The position numbers were made by a program, and so were the translations under genes. DNA of 64,000 bases from Variovorax sp. UMC13. GTDB taxonomy: Bacteria > Pseudomonadota > Gammaproteobacteria > Burkholderiales > Burkholderiaceae_C. Position 1 is the first letter of the stretch; each line of letters opens with the position of its first letter. This document shows positions 35,484 to 43,900 of this stretch, one piece after another. The stretch lies in contig NZ_LZZW01000007.1 in NCBI RefSeq assembly GCF_014170375.1, positions 1-64,000 on the forward strand. The letters run 5' to 3'. Below the pieces are notes generated by a model. That model made no database searches. It saw only the letters and a list, made by a program, of their open reading frames with translations, and had not been told where the DNA came from.

Positions 35484-36076
35484 CGCACCCGGTGTTCCTG
35501 ATCGACGACGACGCCGACGTGCGCGAGGCCCTGGCGCTGCTGCTGCGCACCCTGGGCTATGCGGTGCAGGCCTTCGATGGCGCGGCCGCCTTCCTGCAGC
35601 GCGAGCCGGCTGGCGCGCAGGGCTGCGTGGTGACCGACGTGCGCATGGCCGGGCTCTCGGGCCTGCAACTGCTCGAGCGGCTGCAGGCCGATCCGCAGCC
35701 GCTGCCGGTGGTGGTGATCACCGGCCACGGCGACGTGTCGGTGTGCCGGCGTGCGTTCCGCGGCGGGGCGGTGGATTTCCTCACCAAGCCGGTGGACGAG
35801 CAGGCCCTGCTCGAGGCGGTGCAGGCCGGCATGGCGCGGCTCGAGGAGAGCGCGGCGCTGCAGGCGCAGCGCACGCAGGCCAGTGCCAAGCTCGAGCAGC
35901 TGAGCGCGCGTGAAGACGAGATCCTGCGGCTGATCGCCGACGGCCTGTCGACCAAGGAGATCGCGCGCCGGCTCGAACTCTCGCCGCGCACCGTGGAAAA
36001 ACACCGCGCCGGCATCGCCTTCAAGCTCGGCACGGGCTCGGTGGCGGAGATGGTGCGCGCGGTGCTGTCGCCCTGA
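35480..36076 (+). CDS. FixJ/NarL-type response regulator
   Basis: A 198-residue regulator. Receiver at 1-120 with acidic D9-D11 (LIDDDADV), phosphoacceptor D53 in VTDVRMAGLSG and K103 in LTKPVDEQ; LuxR-type HTH at about 137-195 (LSAREDEILRLIADGLSTKE, then SPRTVEKHRAGI). Overlaps the kinase by 4 bp. Its likely binding site is the palindrome 12 bp after its stop, before the GlcG-family gene. Confidence 0.92.
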   Translation: MTHPVFLIDDDADVREALALLLRTLGYAVQAFDGAAAFLQREPAGAQGCVVTDVRMAGLSGLQLLERLQADPQPLPVVVITGHGDVSVCRRAFRGGAVDFLTKPVDEQALLEAVQAGMARLEESAALQAQRTQASAKLEQLSAREDEILRLIADGLSTKEIARRLELSPRTVEKHRAGIAFKLGTGSVAEMVRAVLSP

Positions 36077-36087
36077 GGCTGAAGCGA

Positions 36088-36117
36088 CTGGGTAGAACTA
36101 CCCAGCCGCGCGGGTAG
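36088..36117. promoter_or_regulatory. Perfect 18-bp palindrome plus half-site, probable response-regulator operator
   Basis: CTGGGTAGAACTACCCAG at 36088-36105 is a perfect palindrome, and a further half-site CGGGTAG lies at 36111-36117. A possible -10, TTAGAT, is at 36149-36154, which puts the half-site near -46, a typical activator position for the GlcG-family gene. Confidence 0.7.
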
Positions 36118-36199
36118 CGCCACGGCTGTTCAGCGCGCGGCGCGAAATTTAGATTCCCTGCTGAGCCGGATGTCCCGGCTTCGCCTCAAGGAAATCCAA

Positions 36200-36688
36200 A
36201 TGAACACCTCCCGTCTTCTGATCGCCGCCGCACTCGTCGCCGCCCCGCTGCTGGGCCAGGCCCAGGTGCTGCAGGAGCGCAACATCTCGCTGGCCCTCGC
36301 GCAGGAAATCGCGCAGTCGGCCGTGGCGGCCTGCACGCAGAAGGGCGTCAACGTGACGGCCACCGTGGTCGACCGCGCGGGCCTGGTGCGCGCCGTGCTG
36401 CGCGCCGACAACGCCGGCCCGCATACCGTCGAAGCCAGCCGCGCCAAGGCCTTCACCTCGGCCTCGACCCGCGCACCCACGGCCAACCTGGGCGAGAACG
36501 CGCAGAAGAACCCGGGCGCGCAGTTCCTCAACGACATCCCCGGCTTCCTGCTGCTGGCCGGCGGCGTGCCGATCCGCGCGGGCAACGACGTGATCGGTGC
36601 CATCGGCATCGGCGGCGCACCGGCCGGCAGCACCGACGCGGAATGCGCGGTGGCGGCGCTCGAACTGGCCAAGGACAAGCTCAAGTAA
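36200..36688 (+). CDS. Exported GlcG/HbpS-family protein
   Basis: A 162-residue periplasmic or secreted protein: signal peptide about 1-20 (ending LLGQAQ), then a single GlcG/HbpS (DUF336) domain with LALAQEIAQSAVAAC, DRAGLVRAVLRADNAGP, and GGVPIRAGNDVIGAIGIGGAP. The Streptomyces member HbpS binds haem and modulates a two-component system encoded beside it; here too the gene follows a kinase/regulator pair. ATG 36200 with AAGGAAA 9 bp upstream. Probably activated through the palindrome upstream. Confidence 0.85.
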   Translation: MNTSRLLIAAALVAAPLLGQAQVLQERNISLALAQEIAQSAVAACTQKGVNVTATVVDRAGLVRAVLRADNAGPHTVEASRAKAFTSASTRAPTANLGENAQKNPGAQFLNDIPGFLLLAGGVPIRAGNDVIGAIGIGGAPAGSTDAECAVAALELAKDKLK

Positions 36689-36689
36689 G

Positions 36690-36866
36690 TCAGTCCTCGG
36701 TGCGCTCCTCGCCCGGCGCCTGGTCGAGCTTGGGGTTGCGCACCTTCTTCATCAGTTCCTCGCCCTCGGTGTCCTTGCCATCGCTGGGCACCGCTTCCTC
36801 CTGGGTGATCTCGGGCTCCTCGTGCAGGGTGGCGGGCTTCTGCGGGGTGGCGGGGCTGTTCGTCAT
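36690..36866 (-). CDS. Small acidic hypothetical protein, 58 residues
   Basis: Open frame on the minus strand from ATG 36866 (GGAG 8 bp upstream) to TGA at 36690. The product starts MTNSPATPQKPATLHEEPE and is rich in Glu, Pro and Lys, without hydrophobic segments, and probably disordered. It is convergent with the GlcG-family gene (1-bp gap) and follows the universal stress gene by 78 bp. No function recognised. Confidence 0.55.
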   Translation of the reverse strand: MTNSPATPQKPATLHEEPEITQEEAVPSDGKDTEGEELMKKVRNPKLDQAPGEERTED

Positions 36867-36944
36867 GCGGGTCTCCAGGCTGGTAAAGCACCAAGGTCGC
36901 AGCTTCCGGCGCCCGCGCGCTTCAGGCCAACGCGCCGATGCCCG

Positions 36945-37844
36945 TCAGCCAAAGCCGACAGCGCGTTCGGCCTCCAGCCGCTGCTTCGCCCGCGGTCGGG
37001 TCGCGGCCACGGCGTCTTCCGGCACCACCAGCACGTCGCTGCCGACGCAGCCCAGCAGCCGCTGCGCCGTGCCGGGGCACAGCCATTCCGCCAGCAGTGA
37101 GCGCCGCTGCCGCCCGATCACCACCAGGTCGGCGCGCAGGTAATCCTGCTGGATCGCCAGCTGGCGCGCCGGGTCGCCGCGGCCGATGGCCGACATGACG
37201 CGGTTGCGCCGCGCGTCCGAGCCCCGGCCGAGCCCGGCCATGCGCGCGCGGGCGCGGTGCAGCCGCTCGCGCAGGTGGGCGTCGATCACGGCTTCGGACA
37301 CCGAGGCATAGCGCAGCTTGGCCTCGTGACCCTCGCCCAGCGCGTGGAACAGCGCGATCTCGGCCTGGGCATCGAAACGGCCCGCGAGTTCGAGCAGCGG
37401 CTGCGATGCGGGGCCCAGGTCGACCGCCACCACGATGCGTTCGTAGTGGCGGCGTGGCCGCACGCGCGTGACCAGCACCAGGCAGCGGCACTGGCGCAGC
37501 AGCCGTTCCACGGTCTGGCCGAGCAGGTGCGCGCCCAGCGTCCGGTCGCGGCGATGGGCCAGCACCAGCAGATCCACGGACCGGGCTTCGTCGGCGATGT
37601 CCGCGACGCTGTTGACGGCCTGTTCGACCGTGCGGATCGCCAGCCCCAGCCGGCTGTTCATCTCGCGCGCCAGCTGGGCCAGGTGACTGGCGGCGCCCAG
37701 GCGCGGCGGGCTGCCGGCCGGACCGGCGTACATCAGCTTGAGCGTCGCGCCATGGGCCAACGCCAGGCGCGCGGCGCGCTCCATCGCCAGGTTGCCGTCG
37801 ATCGACAGGTCGGTCACGGCCAGGATCGATTGGATGTTCTGCAT
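36945..37844 (-). CDS. Universal stress protein, two UspA domains
   Basis: A 299-residue tandem UspA protein. Domain 1 (about 3-145: SILAVTDLSIDGNLAMERAA, then VDLLVLAHRRDR) and domain 2 (about 150-290: ERIVVAVDLGPASQPLLELA, then ADLVVIGRQRRSLLAEW). The ATP-binding pattern G-2X-G-9X-G-S/T is degenerate in both domains (AHRRDRTLG, GRQRRSLLAEWLCPG), so nucleotide binding is doubtful. Start ATG 37844 with GAAAGAGA upstream; the long upstream open frame has no domain content. Cytoplasmic; role unknown beyond stress association. Confidence 0.85.
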   Translation of the reverse strand: MQNIQSILAVTDLSIDGNLAMERAARLALAHGATLKLMYAGPAGSPPRLGAASHLAQLAREMNSRLGLAIRTVEQAVNSVADIADEARSVDLLVLAHRRDRTLGAHLLGQTVERLLRQCRCLVLVTRVRPRRHYERIVVAVDLGPASQPLLELAGRFDAQAEIALFHALGEGHEAKLRYASVSEAVIDAHLRERLHRARARMAGLGRGSDARRNRVMSAIGRGDPARQLAIQQDYLRADLVVIGRQRRSLLAEWLCPGTAQRLLGCVGSDVLVVPEDAVAATRPRAKQRLEAERAVGFG

Positions 37845-38398
37845 CGTCTTGTCTCTTTCGGTGACGGACGGCGCGCGCATTGCTTCGAACGAACGCGCGG
37901 CGGTCCATCGCATGCGGCGGCCCCGAAACCCACGGGACGGCCGCGACCGCGCGGGGCGGATGCCCGGCGGTCGATGGTTTGCGCGAAGGAGGGGAAAGGG
38001 GCGGACCGCCGGGCTCAGGGATGTCCGGGCGTGGGCCGGAGATCCGCCGTTCCCGCCATGCGGCGTCCACGCGGCAGGCCCGTCGCGAGGGACGGGCGGA
38101 GGCTGTCGAGATGACGGCAGGACGCAGGGGAGGTGTGCACGCGCCCGAGTGTAGGAAGCCCGCGCGGGCGCGACAAGCAAAGGCCATGCGGCGTCTGCCG
38201 ATATGCGCTCGCTGCGCCGATGTAACGAGGCTGTCGCATTGGGGCGCCACCATCCCATGTTCAGTGGAATGGTGCACAGGCCTTGTCGATTCGAATCGTC
38301 CTCCCTTCACGCTTCTTGCGGCGAGCCCGCGGGCGTGCGCCCGCGCGCGGCCGGGCAGGGCGCGCGGACGGTTCGCGGTGCGTTCCCAAGCAGCCGGC
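37845..38398. other. 554-bp gene-free stretch between usp and the STN gene
   Basis: Divergent intergenic region. Open frames cross it but show no start signals, domain content or consistent composition. It holds a perfect 12-bp palindrome CGATTCGAATCG at 38287-38298 and should contain the promoters of both flanking genes; no clear -35/-10 pair was found. Confidence 0.6.
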
Positions 38399-39133
38399 GT
38401 GAGCCGTCACCGGGTCATCCTGCAGATGCTGCTCTGCGGCCTGGCCGCGCCGGCGTGGGGGACGGATGAGGCGCTGCACGCCGCGCCGGGCCCCGTGGAC
38501 ATGGCGCGCGGCACGCTCGCATCGGCGGCGGCGCCGTGGTTCGATTTCGACATCCCCGCCCAGCCGCTGGCCGCGGCCTTGAACGCCTATGCCGACACCA
38601 CCGGCCAGCCGGTGCTGCTGCCCAGCGAGGTCATCGGTCGCCGCTTTTCGGCGGCGGTGCAGGGCCGCCATTCGGCCGCGACGGGACTGCAGATCCTGCT
38701 CGAGGGTTCGGGTCTGGCCGCGGACCGGCGCAGCTCCCCATGGGGCCAGACCTTCGTGCTCAAGGAGAAGCTCGCCACCGCCGCCGCGCCGCCACCGCAG
38801 CCCGGCATGGCGGCGCTGTTCGGCGCGGAAGGCTATGCGGGGCTGGTGCAGGCGCGCGTCTGGCAGGCGCTGTGCGCCGATCGACGCAGCCGGCCGGGCG
38901 ACTACGGCGCCGTGCTGCGCTTCGAGCTCGAGGCCGACGGCCGCGTCGGCCGCACCCGGCTCGTCGGCAGCAGCGGCGACGCCCGCCGCGACGCGGCCTT
39001 GCTGGACACGCTGCGGGCGGTCCGCATCGAGCGCGCGCCGCCGGTGGCGATCGCGCGGCAGCCACTCACGATCCGGATCGCGCCCGCGGGGCCGGGCGTC
39101 GGCCCCGCCTGTGCATCGCCAGGCGTGGGATAG
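38399..39133 (+). CDS. Exported STN-domain plus TonB C-terminal-domain protein
   Basis: A 244-residue periplasmic protein from a GTG start. Signal peptide about 1-21 (LLCGLAAPAWGTDEA), STN (secretin/TonB short N-terminal) domain about 47-118 with FDIPAQPLAAALNAYADTTG and LLEGSGL, and a TonB C-terminal-like domain about 145-228. STN domains normally sit at the N-terminus of TonB receptors such as FecA and signal to FecR; here the domain is free of any barrel. It heads the sigma-FecR genes (2-bp gap), so it is probably the periplasmic signal input. The exact start is uncertain, as the frame is open far upstream. Confidence 0.75.
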   Translation: MSRHRVILQMLLCGLAAPAWGTDEALHAAPGPVDMARGTLASAAAPWFDFDIPAQPLAAALNAYADTTGQPVLLPSEVIGRRFSAAVQGRHSAATGLQILLEGSGLAADRRSSPWGQTFVLKEKLATAAAPPPQPGMAALFGAEGYAGLVQARVWQALCADRRSRPGDYGAVLRFELEADGRVGRTRLVGSSGDARRDAALLDTLRAVRIERAPPVAIARQPLTIRIAPAGPGVGPACASPGVG

Positions 39134-39135
39134 CC

Positions 39136-39651
39136 ATGGCCAACGAGACCCAACTCGTGCTGCTCGACTACCTGGGCAAGCACTACGCGACCCTCAAGCA
39201 GCGGCTCACGCGCAAGCTGGGCAACGCCGAGGACGCCGGCGACGCGCTGCACGACACCTGGCTGCGGCTCAAGGGCGGCGAGGACCTCGGGCCGATCCAG
39301 AACCCGGGCGCCTACCTGTCGCGCATGGCGGTCAACATCGCGGTCGACGTGCAGCGCCGGCACAGCCGCCTGCTGTCGGGCGAAGACGTCGACCAGCTGC
39401 TGGAGGAGGTGATGGACCCGGCCCCCGGTCCGGCGCAGACCGCCGAGGCGCGCTCGGAACTCGAGGCGGTGCGCCAGCTGCTGGAGCGCATGCCCGAGCG
39501 CCGCCGCGCGGTCGCGCTGCTGGTGCACGCCGAAGGGATGACGCAGAAGGAGGCCGCTGCGCACCTGGGCGTTTCGCTGCGCACGGTGGAGTACGAACTC
39601 AAGCGCTGCCATGAGCGCCTGGACGCCAGCCTGGCCGCGCAGCAAAAATAA
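39136..39651 (+). CDS. FecI-like ECF sigma factor
   Basis: A 171-residue extracytoplasmic-function sigma factor: sigma-2 region (LLDYLGKHYATLKQRLTRKL, DALHDTWLRLKGGED, NPGAYLSRMAVNIAVD) and sigma-4 HTH (RRRAVALLVHAEGMTQKEAA, HLGVSLRTVEYELKRCHERL). Held inactive or activated by the FecR protein encoded 34 bp downstream. The likely target is the promoter candidate before the giant exoprotein. Confidence 0.92.
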   Translation: MANETQLVLLDYLGKHYATLKQRLTRKLGNAEDAGDALHDTWLRLKGGEDLGPIQNPGAYLSRMAVNIAVDVQRRHSRLLSGEDVDQLLEEVMDPAPGPAQTAEARSELEAVRQLLERMPERRRAVALLVHAEGMTQKEAAAHLGVSLRTVEYELKRCHERLDASLAAQQK

Positions 39652-39685
39652 TGCGGGTTTCGCGGCCCGCCATTCGTCATCCCAT

Positions 39686-40666
39686 ATGAGAGAACAGAAC
39701 GCACCCACGTCGCCCGCCGGTCTCGAGGACCAGGCGTGGAACTGGCTGCGCCTGCTCAGCTCGGGCGACGCCCGCGACATCGATGCGCAGCGCTTCCGGC
39801 GCTGGGTCCAGACCAGCCCCGCGCACCGGGCCGCCTACCAGCAGGTCAAGCTGCGCTGGGACGCGATCGAGCCGCCGGCGCGCGCGCTGCTGCGGATGAA
39901 GCCGGAGGCCGCCACGGTGCGGCCGCCTGCCATGCCGGCGCGCGGCCGCCGTGTTTTTCTCGGCACGGCGATGGCGGCAGCGGCGGTGACCGGCATGGCG
40001 GTGCTGCGCCCACCCATGGGCCTGTGGCCGGCGCCCGACGAATGGGCGGCCGACGACCGCACCGCGGCCGGCGAGCAGCGGCCGCTGCGGCTGTCCGACG
40101 GCGTCGAGGTCACGCTCAACACCCGCACCAGCGTGCGCCGCCAGACCGAGGACGGCCAGCCGGTCGGGCTGGACCTGATCGTCGGCGAAGCGGCCATCGA
40201 CCTGAAGCGCGGCGGCCCTGCGTTCACCGTGGTGGCGGGCGTGGGCCGCAGCCAGGCGAGCGCGGGACAGTTCGAGGTGCGCCACCTGGACGGCAAGGTC
40301 TGCGTGAGCTGCCTCGAGGGCGCGGTGCGCGTGCAGCACCCGGCCGGGCTGCGTGCGCTCGAGGCGCGCCAGCAGACGGTCTACAGCGCCAGTGCGATCA
40401 GCGGCATCGCCCCCATCGACCCGCGCACGGTCTCGGCCTGGCGAGAGGGCATGCTGGTGTTCGACCAGACCCGGCTGGAGGACGCGCTGGCCGAGATCAA
40501 CCGCTACCGCGCCGGCCGCGTGGTGCTGATGAACGATGCGCTGCGCGGCAAGCCGGTCAGCGGCCGTTTCGCCATCGCCGCGCTGGACCTCGCGCTGTGG
40601 CAGGTGCAGGAAGCCTTCGAACTCCGTGCGCGGTCCTTGCCCGGCGGCCTGCTGCTCCTGAGCTGA
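39686..40666 (+). CDS. FecR-family sigma factor regulator
   Basis: A 326-residue inner-membrane anti-sigma/activator. N-terminal DUF4880 (about 12-60, AWNWLRLLSSGDARDIDAQRF, RRWVQTSPAHRAAYQQV), one TM (about 90-107), a periplasmic FecR domain (about 125-225, RTAAGEQRPLRLSDGVEVTL, NTRTSVRR) and a C-terminal STN-like segment (VFDQTRLEDALAEINRYR). Organised as FecR in iron systems, but the neighbours are an adhesin and a free STN protein rather than a siderophore receptor. Confidence 0.92.
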   Translation: MREQNAPTSPAGLEDQAWNWLRLLSSGDARDIDAQRFRRWVQTSPAHRAAYQQVKLRWDAIEPPARALLRMKPEAATVRPPAMPARGRRVFLGTAMAAAAVTGMAVLRPPMGLWPAPDEWAADDRTAAGEQRPLRLSDGVEVTLNTRTSVRRQTEDGQPVGLDLIVGEAAIDLKRGGPAFTVVAGVGRSQASAGQFEVRHLDGKVCVSCLEGAVRVQHPAGLRALEARQQTVYSASAISGIAPIDPRTVSAWREGMLVFDQTRLEDALAEINRYRAGRVVLMNDALRGKPVSGRFAIAALDLALWQVQEAFELRARSLPGGLLLLS

Positions 40667-40790
40667 ACGCGCGCTGCGCAAAAAACCACCTGCAGGAAGG
40701 GATCGGCCGCGTGTCATGCGCGCGGCCTACGCTGTCGTGTGCGTTCGAGGGTGCGGCGCGCGGCCCCTGCTTTCCCCGATCCGCGGCGGC

Positions 40791-40830
40791 TTCGAAAAAA
40801 GTTTGCGGTATCGGCCCGGGGCCACTCGTC
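40791..40830 (+). promoter_or_regulatory. Candidate FecI-type ECF promoter before the giant exoprotein
   Basis: TTCGAAAAAAGTTTGCGG (40791-40808), then 18 bp, then CGTC (40827-40830). A-tract -35 elements and a CGTC-like -10 are usual for FecI-type sigma factors. It lies about 120 bp before the ATG in an otherwise GC-rich 286-bp spacer that holds no gene. Confidence 0.5.
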
Positions 40831-40952
40831 AACCCTGCAGAGGGGGGAAGTTTCCGCAGCGCTCGTGCCGTGGACACCCCCATGGATCCGGCGGGCCGCG
40901 ACGAGACGGCCCGCCGCATGGCAGCGACACCATCACCGGGCGGAAACCTCAC

Positions 40953-43900
40953 ATGAACACACGCGGACGCGGCGACAAGAACCTTCCAGGCACAGCCATG
41001 CAGGGGCGCGGATTCCGGCAGGCGCCGATCGCACAGGCCATCGCCATGGCCTTGGTCGCGAGCGGCGTCATGGCCGACGCGCAGGCCCAGCAGGCCCTGG
41101 GCGGCGCATGGTTCGCCGCCAAGGGCGCGATCCAGAACACGGCCGCGGCCACCGGCCGGCTGCCCAACGGCCTGCCGGTGTCCTCGCTGACCAACCCGCA
41201 GGCGCAGCAGCAGCAAGCGCAGGCACAGCTCGCGCGCTCGATCGACAACCTCAACCTCGCGGCACGCGGCATCGCGGCGCAGCAGGCGGCGCAGGCCGCG
41301 GCCCGCGCGGCGGCGCTGGCGGCCGGTGGCGGCGTGCCCGATGGGCTGGCCGAAGGCGGCCTCAAGGTCGACACGAACAGCCTCACGGCCGGGTGGTTGA
41401 ACGCCAATGGCCCGGCCCAGACGACGGCCGATGGCAAGACCAACGTCGCGATCCAGCAGACCGCCGACAAGGCGATCCTGAACTGGGAGACTTTCAACGT
41501 CGGCAAGAACACAACGGTCGAGTTCAAGCAACACGCCGACTGGGCGGTGCTCAACCGCGTCAACGATCCAAGCGCGCGGCCCTCGCAGATCCAGGGCCGG
41601 ATCAAGGCCGACGGCACGGTGCTGATCGCCAACCGCAACGGCATCGTGTTCAGCGGCAGCAGCCAGGTCGACACGCGCAACCTGGTGGCCGCGGCCGCGC
41701 ACATCGGCGATGCGCAGTTCCAGGCCAACGGGCTCTACAGCAACGGCAGCGCGCCGAGCTTCACCGGCGCACAGGGCCAGGTCGAGGTGCAGGCGGGTGC
41801 GCGCATCGCCACGCTGGCGCCCCGCACCTCGACCGAGGGCGGGGGCTATGTGCTGCTGCTGGGCCAGGCGGTGCACAACGCCGGCGAGATCGCCACGCCC
41901 AAGGGCCAGGCGGCGCTGGCCGCGGGCGACAGCTTCCTGATCCGCAAGGGCGCGGGCACCGGTGGCAACCAGGCCTCCACCACGCGCGGCAACGAGGTCA
42001 CGCCGCAGTTCGCCGCCGACAGCCTGGCGGGCCAGGTGACGAACACCGGCCTGATCGTGGCGCGCGAAGGCGATGTGACGATGACGGGGCGCGATGTGCG
42101 GCAGCAGGGCGTGCTGCTGTCGACGACCTCGGTCAACACCCGCGGCACGGTGCACCTGGCCGCGAGCGGTGCCACGGGCGCCGTGCGCTTCGGCACCGGC
42201 AGCGTGACCGCCATCGCGCTCGACGACAGCGACGCCACCGCGCTGGACAGCCAGCGCACCGGCCTGATGGGCCCGGCCGTGCCGATCGACAACAACAGCG
42301 GCCTCATGCCCGCGGGCAAGGACCGGCGCGACCTGTCGCGCGTGGAGGTCGCCAGCGGCGGCACGGTGGAGTTCCTGCAGGACTCGCTCACGCTGGCCAC
42401 GGGCGGCCAGGTGGTCGTCGAGGCCGCGCAGCGCAGCCTGGTGCGCGAGGGCGCGCGCATCGACGTGTCGGGCGCGGTGGGCGTGAAGCTCTCCATGGCC
42501 TCGAACAACGTCAAGATCAACGTGCAGGGCAACGAGCAGCGCGATGCGCCGGGCAACCGCGACAGCAACCAGCTGGCCAACAACGACCTGTGGATCGACC
42601 GGCGCTCGCTGGTCTTCGTGCCCGGCGGCACCAACGGCTACGCGGGCGAGCGCTGGTACACGGGCGGCGGCCTGCTGGAAGTCGGGGGCTACCTGGGCAC
42701 GCAAGGGCACACGGTGGGCGAATGGATGGCACAGGGGGGCGTGGTGAACTTCGGCGGCGGGGACCTGGTCACGCAGCGCGGCTCGAGCATCAACCTGTCG
42801 GGCGGCACGCTGGACGTGCAGACCGGCAAGCTCAACCAGAGCTGGCTCAAGGGCGCCGACGGCCGGCTGTACGAGGTGAACAAGGCGCCGGGCGACCTGC
42901 TGTACACGGGCGTCTACCGGGGCTTCGAGGATGCGCACGCGCGCTGGGGCAAGAATGCCACCGAATACTTCTACAGCCCGCTGATCGGCGCGCAGCAGCG
43001 GCTGGAGAGCGGCTACACGGTGGGCCGCGATGCCGGCCTGCTGATCGTCGGTACCCAGGCCGCGGTGCTCGAGGGCGAGATCGTGGCCGAGGCCTTCCAG
43101 GGCCCGCGCCAGACGCAGGCGGCGCAGGCGGGACTCGACGGCTACCGCCAATCCAGCCTCGCGGCCGCGCAGCGCGGGCAGCTCATCGTCGGCAGCTACG
43201 AGAGCTACTTCGACAAGAACACGGGCGCGCTGCACCGCCGGCTCGATGCCGGCAGCGTGAAGCAGGTGACGTTGAGCGACACGGTGCAGGCCATCGCGGC
43301 GGGGCTCGACCTGTCGAGCGTGCTGCCGGCCGAGCGGCGCGACACGCTGGTGCTCGACACCACCCTGCTCAGCGGCTTCGGCCTGGGTGCGGTGCGCATC
43401 GCGGCCAGCGAAAGCATCGCGGTGTACGGCGCCTTGCAGGCCGGCCACGGCGGCCACATCACGCTGTACGCGCCGAGCGTGTCGGTCGGCGCCGACCTGG
43501 TGGCGCACGGCGGCAGCATCCAGCTGGGCAACGTGCTGGAGCAGGTCGGCGCCAACAGCCTCAAGGACACGAGCACGCTGCTCGCGCCGGAAGGCCGCGT
43601 GGCCTCGGTGCGGCTTGCGGACGGCGCCCGGCTCGACACCAGCGGCCTGTGGACCAACCTGCTGAAGGACCCGGTCGACAGCGGCGGCGTGGCCTTCCGC
43701 AACGGCGGCAATGTGTCGGTGCGCAGCAGCGGCGACGTGCTGCTGGGCCAGGGCAGCGTGGTCGACGTGTCCTCGGGGGCCGCGCTGCTGGCCAAGGCGA
43801 AGACGCAGGGCGGCAAGGGCGGCAACGTGACGCTCGAGTCCGACGGCTTCAACACCGGTTCGGGCCAGGTGGTGCTCGAGGGCGCGGTGCTGCGCGGCCA

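Noticed and set aside
37880..38398. Long N-terminal extension of the STN protein
   Set aside because: Extension is Arg/Ala/Gly-rich with no domain; a proper signal peptide starts at the GTG at 38399.
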